Assembly (NCBI RefSeq): GCF_001305575.3
Contig: NZ_CP012373.2
Location: 248,001 to 312,000, forward strand
DNA from: Beggiatoa leptomitoformis
Lineage (GTDB): Bacteria; Pseudomonadota; Gammaproteobacteria; Beggiatoales; Beggiatoaceae
Direction of reading: 5' to 3'
DNA length: 64,000 nucleotides
Part shown: piece after piece, positions 1 through 9,010 of the stretch
Layout of the letters: each line of letters begins with the position of its first letter
Numbering within the stretch: the stretch's first letter is position 1
Notes under the pieces: model-generated
Database searches by the model: none
Seen by the model: the letters and a program-made list of their open reading frames with translations, nothing else
Told to the model about the DNA's origin: nothing
Position numbers and translations under genes: made by a program

Positions 1-557
1 CTGCATGGACATGGGGTGCATATTTAGGCACAGATGGGATGGAAAAGGGCATTCGCATTCGCACCTCCTCTTATACCCGTCATCACATTAACGTGACCAT
101 GTGTCGTGCAAAAGCCGTCGGTAACTACATGAATTCTATGCTAGCATTACAAGAAGCATTAAGCTGTGGTTACGATGAAGCACTGCTACTAGATGCACAA
201 GGTTATGTTGCTGAAGGCAGTGGCGAAAATATCTTTGTCGTGCGTGATGGCATTATTTACACCCCCGATTTAACATCTGCGTTAAACGGCATCACCCGCG
301 ATACAATCTTTACCTTAGCAAACGAATTGGGCTTAACCATCAAAGAAAAACCCATCACCCGTGACGAAATATATATTGCTGACGAAGCCTTTTTCACAGG
401 AACTGCGGCAGAAGTTACCCCAATTCGAGAATTAGATAACCGCCCTATTGGAACAGGCAAGCGTGGCGTTATCACCGAAAAATTACAAAAATTATTCTTT
501 GATGTCGTTCATGGTCGTCATGGGCAACACCAAGAATGGTTAACTCCCGTTCAATAA
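1..557 (+). CDS. ilvE: Branched-chain amino acid aminotransferase, C-terminal part
   Basis: This is the 3' part of a PLP-dependent class IV aminotransferase that makes leucine, isoleucine and valine from their 2-oxo acids with glutamate as donor, in the cytosol. The reading frame is open from base 3, so the start lies before the window. Visible family motifs are AWTWGAY near the left edge, the conserved [13 protein letters not shown] segment, GITRDTI, and the [12 protein letters not shown] segment that forms part of the cofactor-phosphate site. The catalytic lysine lies in or near [20 protein letters not shown]. The C-terminus has the normal length. The gene is followed closely by two genes in the same direction. 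Confidence 0.93.
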   Translation, partial: AWTWGAYLGTDGMEKGIRIRTSSYTRHHINVTMCRAKAVGNYMNSMLALQEALSCGYDEALLLDAQGYVAEGSGENIFVVRDGIIYTPDLTSALNGITRDTIFTLANELGLTIKEKPITRDEIYIADEAFFTGTAAEVTPIRELDNRPIGTGKRGVITEKLQKLFFDVVHGRHGQHQEWLTPVQ

Positions 558-589
558 TGGCTAATTTTTTACCAAAAGGATTGTGCTTT

Positions 590-799
590 ATGAGTCGTCA
601 TGCCGATGCAACGCCCAACGATAAAAATGAATACCAAGTCACAGAAAAAGACTTACCGTTACACTGCCCCACACCAGCCATGAGCTTGTGGAATTCCCAC
701 CCGCGCGTATTCTTACCCGTTACAGACTCAGGAAAAGCCAAATGCCCCTACTGTGGTGCGGTATTCGTCTATGTTGGGGAAAAACACGCACACCACTAA
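590..799 (+). CDS. Small zinc-finger domain protein (zf-CHCC type)
   Basis: A 69-residue protein with a C-terminal CPYCGAVFVYVG motif and an upstream conserved His/Cys pair (LPLHCP), the arrangement of the short zf-CHCC family related to the zinc-binding NDUFS6 subunit of complex I. In bacteria its role is not settled. I chose ATG 590 because an AAAGGA sequence precedes it at 573-578 and the earlier in-frame start at 536 would overlap ilvE. It lies between ilvE and the heptosyltransferase gene, a frequent association for this family in gammaproteobacteria (from memory). Confidence 0.8.
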   Translation: MSRHADATPNDKNEYQVTEKDLPLHCPTPAMSLWNSHPRVFLPVTDSGKAKCPYCGAVFVYVGEKHAHH

Positions 800-802
800 A
801 TA

Positions 803-1813
803 ATGTCCGAATCAACATCCGCTACCCTCATCGTCGCCCCCTCATGGGTCGGCGATATGGTGATGGCACAAAGCCTATTCAAACTACTCCATACACAAGC
901 CCCCACTAGCGCAATAGATGTTCTTACCCCCCGCTGGAGTGCAGGCTTATTACAACGTATGCCAGAAGTACGAACCGTTATAGAACATGATATTGCACAC
1001 GGACAATTTGCATGGCGGGCGCGTCGTCAATTAGGGCGCGCACTAAACGGACACTATCAACGCGCCATCATATTACCTAACTCATGGAAATCTGCCTTAA
1101 TTCCCTTTTGGGCAAAGATACCGCAACGTATTGGTTTTTTAGGCGAATGGCGATACGGAATATTGACAGATGCCCGCCGCAAAGATAAACGACAATATCC
1201 TAAAACAGTTGAACAATTTATCGCTTTAGCATTACCTGCTAATACCCCCGTTACAACATACCCCCGCCCACAACTATATCCCCACCCTGCAAATACCGTT
1301 TTGCACCGCTTAGGTCTAACCAAACATGCACCACTATTAGTGCTTTGTCCCGGTGCAGAATATGGTATTGCTAAACGCTGGCCACCCACCTATTTTGCAG
1401 ATATTGCAGATTATTTTATCCAACAAGGGGGACAAGTTTGGCTGTTAGGGTCACAAAAAGACGCACCTATTGGTCAAGAAATAATCAATACGCTAAAGTC
1501 AGATAACTGCAAAAATTTATGTGGCTTAACCAATCTAGCCGAAGCTGTGGACATTATGGCGTTAGCCGATACCGTTATCAGTAACGACTCAGGTTTAATG
1601 CACGTCGCGGCAGCGTTAGATAAGCCCTTGATTGCCCTCTATGGCTCATCAGACCCCAACATGACCCCGCCATTACACCCCGCCGCCCAAATTTTATATT
1701 TAGGATTACCTTGTAGCCCCTGTTTTAAAAGAGTTTGTCCTCTAGGAGACACCCGCTGTTTACAAGATTTAAAACCTGAGCGTGTCATTCAAATTTTACG
1801 TGCAACTTTATAA
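803..1813 (+). CDS. waaF: ADP-heptose:LPS heptosyltransferase II
   Basis: A 336-residue GT9-family glycosyltransferase that adds the second heptose to the inner core of lipopolysaccharide at the cytoplasmic face of the inner membrane. The N-terminus PSWVGDMVMAQSLF is the family signature, followed by LCPGAEYGIAKRWP and the C-terminal nucleotide-sugar site SNDSGLMHVAAAL with ALYGSSDPNMTPP. Length matches the family. The start is 3 bases after the stop of the zinc-finger gene, so the two are probably co-transcribed. Presence of this gene supports a Gram-negative host with a heptose-containing LPS core. Confidence 0.93.
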   Translation: MSESTSATLIVAPSWVGDMVMAQSLFKLLHTQAPTSAIDVLTPRWSAGLLQRMPEVRTVIEHDIAHGQFAWRARRQLGRALNGHYQRAIILPNSWKSALIPFWAKIPQRIGFLGEWRYGILTDARRKDKRQYPKTVEQFIALALPANTPVTTYPRPQLYPHPANTVLHRLGLTKHAPLLVLCPGAEYGIAKRWPPTYFADIADYFIQQGGQVWLLGSQKDAPIGQEIINTLKSDNCKNLCGLTNLAEAVDIMALADTVISNDSGLMHVAAALDKPLIALYGSSDPNMTPPLHPAAQILYLGLPCSPCFKRVCPLGDTRCLQDLKPERVIQILRATL

Positions 1814-1849
1814 TAAGCAAAGAAAAAACCTTATTAAATAACCAACTAG

Positions 1850-2388
1850 ATGACAATGAACAGAAAAGTAATCCTCTATATTGCAACAAGTTTAGATGGC
1901 TATATAGCTAAACCAAATGATGATTTAAGTTTTTTATCCATCGTCCAACAAGACAATGAAGATTATGGATATGCGGATTTTGTGTAATCAGTAGATACCG
2001 TCTTGCTTGGCAGAAAAACGTATGAATGGATAATGACTCAGGTTACGAATTTCCTCACGCCGATAAACATACTTTCATCCTAACACGGACAGCAAAACCG
2101 ACTATTGGCAAAACAACTTTTTATACAGGGCAACTGAAAGACCTGATTATAAAGTTAAAAAGTGAATCTGGAAAAAACATTTTTATTGATGGTGGTGCTG
2201 AACTTGTAAACGAACTTTTAAAGGAAAATCTGATAGATGAGTTTATCATTTCCCTCATTCCGATTTTGGTAGGTAATGGTACGAAACTTTTTAAAGACGG
2301 GCGACCAGAACAAAAATTAGAACTTATTTCTACAAAACAATTTGAGAAAGGACTGGTACAACTCCACTACACATGCACCAATCGCTGA
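1850..2388 (+). pseudogene. Dihydrofolate-reductase/RibD C-terminal family gene, broken
   Basis: The reading starts at ATG 1850 or 1856 and gives a typical family N-terminus (KVILYIATSLDGYIAKP). It meets an in-frame TAA at 1985-1987, continues in frame as SVDTVLLGRKTYEWIMTQV, and then needs a one-base correction near 2044-2046 to reach the second half (EFPHADKHTFILTRTAKP through FIDGGAELVNELL and ISLIPILVGNGTKLF to the stop at 2388). All the conserved blocks of the family are present, so the gene was intact recently. Members reduce pteridine or flavin precursors, but the substrate here is unknown. Two separate lesions make a sequencing error less likely, though not impossible. Confidence 0.85.
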
Positions 2389-2405
2389 CGACGGACGAAT
2401 AATTT

Positions 2406-2438
2406 TTCTCGTTCTCACCATCTCAGTGAGAACGAGAA
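2406..2438. repeat. Inverted repeat hairpin between convergent genes
   Basis: A perfect 13-base stem (TTCTCGTTCTCAC at 2406-2418, its complement at 2426-2438) with a 7-base loop. It lies between the ends of two convergent genes and could stop transcription from both sides. The tip sequence resembles the CTCGTTCCCA hairpins elsewhere in the window, so it may instead be a short member of that repeat family. Confidence 0.7.
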
Positions 2439-2460
2439 CAAACGAATGGAAAATGACAAC

Positions 2461-3744
2461 TTAACAAACGGTACTTACTAAACGGCCATCAATAACCGTA
2501 TGCACAACTTTCCCCATGAATGTCCAGCCCAAAAATGGCGAATTACGTCCGATACTTTGCATCGTATCCTCAGTTAATGTCCATTCTAAATGCGGATTAA
2601 TCACACAAATATCCGCAGGACTGTTTATTGCCAACGAACCCGCAGAAATACCCAAAATATGTGCAGGTTGTGTTGTTAGCCAACTCAACATAGTGGATAA
2701 ATCCACTTTTAATTCCGTCGCTAATTGCAAACAAAGTGGTAATAAACTATCAAGCCCTGAAATACCTGCCGCTGTCAGTGCAAAGGGCGTTAATTTTGCG
2801 TCAGCCTCATGTGGTTGATGGTCAGAACAAACCGCCTGAATCGCACCATTTAACAACCCTTGGCGCAAACCGATTTTGTCACGCTCAGAACGTAATGGCG
2901 GATGAACATGACACTGACTGTTATATTCCCCTATATCCAAATCGGTCAAAAACAAATGATGCGCGCTCACATCCGCAGTGACAGGCAAACCACGTGAGCG
3001 GGCATCTGCAATCATCGCAACAGAACGTCCACTGGTTAAACGACAAAAATGTGCTTTTACACCTGTTAATTCAATCAATAATAAATTACGTGCAACATCA
3101 ATAACTTCAGATTCTTCAGGAATACCCGCCAATCCTAAACGCACACTATATGCACCCTCATGCACACAACCCGCCCGCCCTAACCACGCATCTTGCGCAT
3201 GGAGAAAAATCGTCATATCCACATTGGCGGCGTATTCCATTGCATGGCGTAAAACCTCTGTATTTTCAATCGGAGACGTTGCATTACTAACACCAATACA
3301 CCCCGCCTCTTTTAAATCGCCCATACTGGCAAGATGTTGTCCTGCTAACCCTTGTGTCAGTGCTGCTAGTGGTAATACTTTTGTCATGCCCGCCTCTTCT
3401 GCCCGTTTTTGCAATAATTCTGCAACAGCGGGCGTGTCGATGACAGGATTTGTATCAGGCGGACAACATAACGTTGTAATACCATTACACGCAGCAGCAC
3501 GGGTTTCACTGATAATTGTGCCTTTATGTTCTGCACCGGGTTCGCGTAAACGCACACTTAAATCTATCAGTCCGGGACAAACTATATGATGACTGACATC
3601 AATATCCCAATCGGCAGAAAAATGCGCGGGTGCATCACCGATAGCAATAATTTTTTTATTAGCAATATGTATATCAATAACTTGGTCAAGTTGCGTTGCA
3701 GGGTCAATAACGCGCCCGCCTTTAAGACTGAATTTCATTGTCAT
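2461..3744 (-). CDS. Dihydroorotase-like protein lacking metal ligands (PyrC' type)
   Basis: A 427-residue member of the dihydroorotase family (amidohydrolase fold). The usual D-x-H-x-H-L-R motif after the first beta strand reads DLSVRLREPG, so both histidines of the metal site are gone. The bridging Asp/Lys region reads VSNATSP instead of the usual SDDG, and the later ligand histidine in the HxSxxxSV block is arginine (HFCRLTSGRSV). The SDHQPH block and FLHAQD remain. This is the pattern of the non-catalytic PyrC' (PyrX) subunits that in Pseudomonas support aspartate transcarbamoylase PyrB. Here no pyrB is adjacent: the upstream side is non-coding for about 400 bases. The protein probably has a structural role, by inference from the family. 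The start could be residue 1 or Met3. Confidence 0.85.
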   Translation of the reverse strand: MTMKFSLKGGRVIDPATQLDQVIDIHIANKKIIAIGDAPAHFSADWDIDVSHHIVCPGLIDLSVRLREPGAEHKGTIISETRAAACNGITTLCCPPDTNPVIDTPAVAELLQKRAEEAGMTKVLPLAALTQGLAGQHLASMGDLKEAGCIGVSNATSPIENTEVLRHAMEYAANVDMTIFLHAQDAWLGRAGCVHEGAYSVRLGLAGIPEESEVIDVARNLLLIELTGVKAHFCRLTSGRSVAMIADARSRGLPVTADVSAHHLFLTDLDIGEYNSQCHVHPPLRSERDKIGLRQGLLNGAIQAVCSDHQPHEADAKLTPFALTAAGISGLDSLLPLCLQLATELKVDLSTMLSWLTTQPAHILGISAGSLAINSPADICVINPHLEWTLTEDTMQSIGRNSPFLGWTFMGKVVHTVIDGRLVSTVC

Positions 3745-4163
3745 GTTGTTATATTCCTCGCCTGAATTTCCCGCTATTTTAACAGTTTTGTTTTTTTCAG
3801 GCGTAAGCGTCTTTATTAAAGCCTGTCTGAACCAGAATTTACTGAATTACTAAAGTTAAAAAACTCAAGTAATCGTTCAAGCGCGTGCTTAATTTTTTTG
3901 CGGTCTAATTTTATTTGTACCTTTGACTTCAAGATGATAGAGAAAACGCAAGCAGGGGAGCTTTGGCGCACCAATTCTACGGTTAAGCTGGGTTTTTAAG
4001 TAGCATTGGGCAAATTCTTAGATGGAATAGCGACTGATTGGTTACTAATATTTCGTATTCACGGCTGTTGAGTTGGCTGACTTCGTGGGTATGTTGTTTT
4101 GCCTGTCAGGGTATTACACCGTTTCCCTTGTTCCCACCGAGGCAGTGGGAACAAGGGGAAAAA
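3745..4163. other. Intergenic stretch with possible gene relics
   Basis: About 420 bases without a convincing gene. On the minus strand there are short open stretches of roughly 30 codons (one reading VSQLNSREYEILVTNQSLF, another RRIGAPKLPCLRFLYHLEVK) in different frames, which look more like remains of one coding sequence than random DNA, but I cannot name it. A fragment at about 3826-3845 resembles the first bases of the palindromic repeat found three times at 38692-40365. Confidence 0.35.
4122..4161. repeat. GTTCCCAC/GTGGGAAC hairpin
   Basis: A 13-base perfect stem (CCCTTGTTCCCAC at 4125-4137 and its complement at 4145-4157) around a 7-base loop, sitting just past the stop of the minus-strand gene that ends at 4164. 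It has no clear T-tract. It looks like a short member of the GTTCCCA repeat family and may double as a transcription end. Confidence 0.6.
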
Positions 4164-4757
4164 CTAAAAGATTTTGGTGAAATTGCCATAGTCGAAGTAG
4201 ATACCTCCAACATCTCGATCTAACCCCATCGTATATTTCTTTTCACCAGTGGATTTATTTTCCAATGCTCTAAAAGTAGCTCGAAAAAAAGGTACCCACC
4301 ATGTATCATCAGGCTTAGAAAGAAGTAACGGATCCATGCCAGGAGCATAAACATAATGGAGAGTTTTAAATGGATTATTATCAGTCGTCGGTTCTACAGG
4401 ATGAATGCCATAATGCTGTCCATAAAAAACTCTATCTTCAGCAGAAACCTGAATGTTGTTTTCATACTCTTGCTGAGTGATATACCCCACATTTCTTAAA
4501 AAGTGTAAGTGCTGGTTAACATCAATTATCATCACACTACTACCGTTAACATGGACGGAAAGATATGTGATGGGAGCATCTTTATAACGAAAATCATCTC
4601 GTATATAAACACCTGAAAACAAACCACTTGGTGATATCGTTGTCGCTTCAGTCGTGGTAGCCTGTCCCTCTTCAACGACGGTTTCTGCATGAGCAACCAT
4701 CGATAGACTAAACAGGAGTGTCAGTAGTACCGTAAAAAAGTGGTGATAGTAACGCAT
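4164..4757 (-). CDS. Secreted protein of unknown function
   Basis: A 197-residue protein with a clear signal peptide: MRYYHH, then a hydrophobic run, then a VAHA-E cleavage site near residue 24. The mature part starts with a Thr/Glu-rich linker and holds no motif I recognise. It is the last gene of a three-gene minus-strand cluster, 10 bases after the preceding secreted protein and downstream of a metalloprotease gene. Co-transcription suggests a joint role outside the cytoplasm, but nothing in the sequence says which. Confidence 0.75.
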   Translation of the reverse strand: MRYYHHFFTVLLTLLFSLSMVAHAETVVEEGQATTTEATTISPSGLFSGVYIRDDFRYKDAPITYLSVHVNGSSVMIIDVNQHLHFLRNVGYITQQEYENNIQVSAEDRVFYGQHYGIHPVEPTTDNNPFKTLHYVYAPGMDPLLLSKPDDTWWVPFFRATFRALENKSTGEKKYTMGLDRDVGGIYFDYGNFTKIF

Positions 4758-4767
4758 AATATTCCTC

Positions 4768-5361
4768 TTAGTCCTTGATTAAAGATTTAATCAGACTTTC
4801 AAAATCGCCCAAGCGAATATCTAAACCAAATGGTAACAATACCTTATCTTGAACTTTTAAAAGGACTTTCTCTTGTGCCTTGTCAAGATGTAAAGCACCC
4901 ATAGCCGTATTAAATCCATAGGTTGCATCAGGGTTCTTACGCAGAAAGAATATTTGTGTTTCAATGTTGTCTGCATTTCGTTCCATGCTTGCATTTAACG
5001 AATTTAAATCGGTTGTGATTTCTGGGGTAATTAACCCGACAATTAGGTTTTCACTGTCAACTGTTTTGTCTGTTTTTAGTAATCGGTCAACTTTTACGAA
5101 CAGTTCTGTTCTGAAAAGCTCTAATGGCAATGAAGTTTGTTGCGCAACTCTCTCCAGTTCTGCAGCACTTTCTTGGTAGCCATAGAACTTTTTGTTAGAA
5201 AGCACTTTTTGCAACTTGCCAACGACAATAATATCAGAAGTATTTACTAACTCTTCTAATGAGTTAGGATAGTTAAACTCCACCGTTGCCGCCGTGATAT
5301 TGCTCATCAATACGATATACAAGCCTACCAGTAGCAATACGAGATATTTGTTCTTCTTCAT
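4768..5361 (-). CDS. Secreted protein of unknown function
   Basis: A 197-residue protein with a lysine-rich start (MKKNKY), a hydrophobic segment to about residue 20 and a TAA-T cleavage region, so it is probably exported. The mature part opens with VEFNYPNSLEELVNTSDIIVVGKL, resembling small periplasmic proteins in which a beta-strand-rich domain follows the phrase 'a-D-x-i-v-v-G', but no family can be named with confidence. It lies 15 bases after the metalloprotease gene and 10 before the next secreted protein. Confidence 0.75.
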   Translation of the reverse strand: MKKNKYLVLLLVGLYIVLMSNITAATVEFNYPNSLEELVNTSDIIVVGKLQKVLSNKKFYGYQESAAELERVAQQTSLPLELFRTELFVKVDRLLKTDKTVDSENLIVGLITPEITTDLNSLNASMERNADNIETQIFFLRKNPDATYGFNTAMGALHLDKAQEKVLLKVQDKVLLPFGLDIRLGDFESLIKSLIKD

Positions 5362-5376
5362 AATGATAGCCTCTGC

Positions 5377-6211
5377 TTAATAGAGTTTATTTAATAAATT
5401 CAGGTCATCTGCCGTGTAATTCGTAGGGGCTGGAAGTGATGAACAATTACCAAAAAGCGTGTCCGTCATCACGGAAGCACACGAATCTGGAGTAGGGAGA
5501 AGAAACACACCATATTTATCTCGCAGAATATGACCCAATCCCAATAAGTGGGTAAATTCATGCAAAATCCAATGTGTCTGTTCGGGTAAAGGTGGCAACC
5601 ATAATAAAGAACTATTTTGAACGCGGGGATAACCAAAATTTTGTGGGTCTCTTGAACCACCAGCACTGAAAATACTATTCCAAGCTATTGTATTGAACAT
5701 AACTAATCCACTACTAATTGTTTGATATTCACAATTTTGAGATGGCTGGATATTGTTTGCAAGCTGTACAGAAACAAAATAGGAGTAGGTTACATCTGGT
5801 GTTAGCGTTACATTGTTAAAACATGTCTGACCAATCGCATTGATACCCATTGCCGCCGCTGAATACTGGCTTTCCCCCGTATTCATTTCATAAAAGATGA
5901 CTGTATTGTTATAAGGTGGGGCTAGATTCGTAATAGAATCAATTTGAAATTGCACAGTCACTGACGGGGATGTTGAGGCACTCACCGCGTTAATTATTGC
6001 AGTGCCTGCGTTCGTATAGGCGGCCTCTGAAAAGCTATGGGTAAGTATGCGTAGTCTTATGGGGTTGTTTATATCAAAACTGTATGTATATGTCCCATAC
6101 ATTGCGTTACTACCTGGAACAGTAGAAAAGACATTGTAGGTGTAGGAAGCCACTGCTAGATGACTATAATAAACCAGTGAGCATCAGGCAAATACCAAAA
6201 CAATATTTCAT
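5377..6211 (-). pseudogene. Secreted metzincin-like zinc protease, frameshift in the signal peptide
   Basis: The main reading frame (GTG at 6153 down to 5377, 258 residues) contains the metzincin zinc motif HEFTHLLGLGH followed by the Met-turn SVMTD, so it is a matrixin-like endopeptidase. That frame has no signal peptide. One appears in another frame: ATG at 6209-6211, 7 bases after an AGAGAGG ribosome site, reads MKYCFGICLMLTGLL and then TAG. Removing one base near 6165-6172 joins this to SHLAVA-SYTYNVF, giving a complete signal peptide with an AVA cleavage site. The enzyme core is intact but export is probably lost, unless slippage restores the frame. It heads a cluster with two secreted-protein genes. 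Confidence 0.8.
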
Positions 6212-6397
6212 TAAAGACCTCTCTTAATCTTAGGTTGAGGATAGTCATAACGCACATAATGTTTTTATTTTTATAGCTATTATAGTAACACATTATTTTT
6301 TAATGTAAAGATTTTTACAATTGTTTTTATTAATGTTTCTCTCGTGTATTTAAGGGTAGTGGGGCATTGCCCACTGTCACCTATTTTTGATTAATGT

Positions 6398-7075
6398 CTA
6401 ATTTAAACTGATTCGCAACGCGGCAGCCATTGCAAAGGGTGATAGGGTAAGTGCAAGGGTGAGTAATGCACCTAAAAAGTAGAGTTGTCCCGTTACAGGC
6501 AAGCCACTGGTCGCCGCGTTCACTGCACTAGCGGCAAAGATGAGAACAGGAATAAATAAAGGTAAGACTAACAAAGACAGTAATAAGCCGCCGCGTCGCA
6601 AACCAACTGTTAGAGCAACCCCAATTCCTCCAACTAAACTAAGAATAGGTGTTCCTAACAGTAGGGTTAATAACAAGATTCCTATAGCTTCTGTCGGTAA
6701 AAACATAAAAATGCCTAATAATGGGGAAACCAGCAATAAAGGCAATCCTGTAACCAGCCAATGCGCCAGTGTTTTTGCTAATACAAGCAGGGGTAAATTA
6801 TGCGCACTCAGGGCGATTTGTTCTAAGCTACCATCATCAAAATCAGACCGAAAAAGATTATCCAGTGATAACATCGCCGCCAATAAGGTCGCTACCCAGA
6901 TAACACCGGGTGCAATATTTTGTAATACGTTGGGGTCTGGTGAAATGCCTAGCGGAAATAGGCTTACAACAATTAAGAAAAAAAGCAGTGGGTTACTTAA
7001 CTCAGCACGATGCCGGTAAGCAAGCATTAAATCCCGTTTTAATAGTACGGTGAAAGCAGTAAATTGATGTGACAT
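6398..7075 (-). CDS. ccmB: Heme exporter protein B
   Basis: A 225-residue polytopic membrane protein with about six hydrophobic segments. The N-terminal LLKRDLMLAYRHRAELSNPLLFF and the DDGSLEQIALS block are CcmB signatures. CcmB is the permease of the CcmABCD complex, which releases heme-loaded CcmE for cytochrome c maturation in the periplasm. Family members normally follow ccmA and precede ccmC, but here neither is adjacent: the gene follows a hybrid histidine kinase by 28 bases on the same strand and is the last gene of that run. Other ccm genes must lie elsewhere if the pathway works. Confidence 0.9.
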   Translation of the reverse strand: MSHQFTAFTVLLKRDLMLAYRHRAELSNPLLFFLIVVSLFPLGISPDPNVLQNIAPGVIWVATLLAAMLSLDNLFRSDFDDGSLEQIALSAHNLPLLVLAKTLAHWLVTGLPLLLVSPLLGIFMFLPTEAIGILLLTLLLGTPILSLVGGIGVALTVGLRRGGLLLSLLVLPLFIPVLIFAASAVNAATSGLPVTGQLYFLGALLTLALTLSPFAMAAALRISLN

Positions 7076-7103
7076 GATTTTTAATTTTTTTGAGAAGGGC
7101 TGT

Positions 7104-9002
7104 TTAAGATAAACTATCCATCGTATCGGTCACGACAATTTTAATCCATGGATTGTTATGTGTTTGCGCATTTAGTGAGGATTGCCAACGGTTAATAACG
7201 GCAAGCAATTCAGGCGGGCGTACAGGTTTTGCAATGTAATCATTCATCCCCGCAGCCAAGCATTTTTCGCGGTCACCGCGTAACGCATGAGCCGTCATTG
7301 CAATGATGTAGGGACGTTGATCAATTGGCCATGCTTCATGAATACGGCGGGTTGCTTCAATACCGTCCATTTCTGGCATTTGAATATCCATAAAAACAAT
7401 ATCATATACGTGACGATTAACCGCTTTGATGGCTTCTTGCCCATCATTTGCTAAATCAACTTCATAGCCCATGCTGTTAAATAGTAACGCGGCAACTTTA
7501 CGGCTGGTTTCATTATCTTCTACAACCAGAATACGTAGGGGGGTGGAGGTGGTTGGTGGACAAAAAGGGGCTTCTTCTATTGCTACATGAGGGGGTAAGG
7601 TAAAAGTCACAGTAAAACTGAAGTTAGAACCATGATTAACTTGGCTTTCAACCCAAATAGTACCGCCCATCAGTTGACAGAGTTGTTGACAAATTGCAAG
7701 CCCTAGCCCTGTTCCTCCATGACGGCGGGTAACAGAGGTATCTAATTGGCTGAATGATTTAAATAAGCTATCAAGTTGTTCTATGGGAATACCAACCCCT
7801 GTATCTTTAACCGTGCAGAATAGTTCGATTTTGTTGTCATTTAATAAGTGACGGGTAACGGTGAGAATAATCTCGCCTTTTTCTGTAAATTTAACGGCAT
7901 TATCCATTAGATGACCGAGAATCTGTTGAAAACGAATCATGTCGCCAAAAACAGCTAAGGGGACATTACGATCTAACATGAGTGTCAGTTGAATATTTTT
8001 AGAAAGGGCTTTTGGCGCAATGCGGCGTAGAATTTTATCTATGGCTTGTTGCAGCTCAAATACTTCTTCTTCTAAGGTTAATTGTCCCGTGTCTATTTTT
8101 GAAAAATCTAATATATTATCAATAAGCTGTAAAAATTCCTGACTGCTCCGTTGAATTGTTTCTATGAGTTCTTGTTGATTATGGGTTAGTTCTGTTTTAC
8201 GTAATAGATGTGTTACACCGACAACTGCGTTGAGTGGTGTACGAATTTCATGGCTGATATTTGTCAAAAAATTGGTTTTCGCTTGATTTGCAGATTCTGC
8301 GGTTTCACTCACCCAATTTAGTTGTTTTTGCAGGTTTTTTAAATAGCGTCCAATGAGTATCCCTAAGGTAAAAAAGAGGAGTAAGGTACAGAATATTGCG
8401 CCAATACCTATCCATATAAACCATTGATAATCAGAATTTTTAATTGCTTGCGGGGTGCTATTTTGTTGCGTTTCTATCAGTTGTGTCAGGTATTGTTCCA
8501 ATTGTGTTTCAAGAGGATAAATATTGTCGCTTAAAAAACGTTCTTTATTAAAGGGTAAATCGGTGAGTGTTGTATCTATAAATTGTCGATATTGTGCAAT
8601 CAGTTGTGTATTTATGTGGGATATATCTTCTAATGGTTGATGTACTTGAGAAAATAAGGGTAATTCTGTGAGTTGTTGTTGCTTATCTAAAATAATTTCT
8701 TGTTGTTGTTTGAGTTGGTAGTAAATATTTTGGCGAGTAGCGGGGTTATTAATTAAGGCTAGTTGTTGTAAATAAATAAAACGCCGTTGGATTGCTTGGT
8801 ATAAAGCAGTAAGGTTTTTTTGTTGAATCGTTTGTTGTGAAATGGATTCTTGAAAATCGCGTTGAATGTGTTGCAATACTAAAAAGCTATTCGCTATTAT
8901 CAGTAACAAAAGTATAAGACAGACAATCATCCCTTTATGTATAGGGGTCAGACTCGTGGTGTGTTCAGAGGCGGGTGGTTTTTGCGACGGTATTTTTAGC
9001 AT
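7104..9002 (-). CDS. Hybrid sensor histidine kinase with C-terminal receiver
   Basis: A 632-residue inner-membrane kinase. It has a transmembrane segment near residues 25-45, a Gln-rich helical periplasmic part of about 145 residues, a second transmembrane segment near 193-217, a HisKA domain with the phospho-acceptor His251 (SHEIRTPLN), a HATPase domain with DNAVKF, DTGVGIP and GGTGLGLAI, and a receiver domain with acidic pair ED and phospho-acceptor Asp539 (FMDIQMPEMDG). No HPt domain is present, so phosphate may pass to an HPt domain on another protein; the neighbouring 1621-residue kinase has three. The gene starts 8 bases after that kinase, so they are probably co-transcribed. The sensed signal is unknown. 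Confidence 0.9.
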   Translation of the reverse strand: MLKIPSQKPPASEHTTSLTPIHKGMIVCLILLLLIIANSFLVLQHIQRDFQESISQQTIQQKNLTALYQAIQRRFIYLQQLALINNPATRQNIYYQLKQQQEIILDKQQQLTELPLFSQVHQPLEDISHINTQLIAQYRQFIDTTLTDLPFNKERFLSDNIYPLETQLEQYLTQLIETQQNSTPQAIKNSDYQWFIWIGIGAIFCTLLLFFTLGILIGRYLKNLQKQLNWVSETAESANQAKTNFLTNISHEIRTPLNAVVGVTHLLRKTELTHNQQELIETIQRSSQEFLQLIDNILDFSKIDTGQLTLEEEVFELQQAIDKILRRIAPKALSKNIQLTLMLDRNVPLAVFGDMIRFQQILGHLMDNAVKFTEKGEIILTVTRHLLNDNKIELFCTVKDTGVGIPIEQLDSLFKSFSQLDTSVTRRHGGTGLGLAICQQLCQLMGGTIWVESQVNHGSNFSFTVTFTLPPHVAIEEAPFCPPTTSTPLRILVVEDNETSRKVAALLFNSMGYEVDLANDGQEAIKAVNRHVYDIVFMDIQMPEMDGIEATRRIHEAWPIDQRPYIIAMTAHALRGDREKCLAAGMNDYIAKPVRPPELLAVINRWQSSLNAQTHNNPWIKIVVTDTMDSLS

Positions 9003-9010
9003 TATTTAAG

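Noticed and set aside
2516-3589. Several plus-strand open frames opposite the dihydroorotase-like gene
   Set aside because: Antisense shadows of a conserved coding sequence; Ser/Ala/Pro-rich translations without motifs.
4038-4223. 61-codon plus-strand frame across the 4122-4161 hairpin
   Set aside because: Its end lies inside the opposite-strand secreted-protein gene and its middle is the hairpin repeat; no domain.
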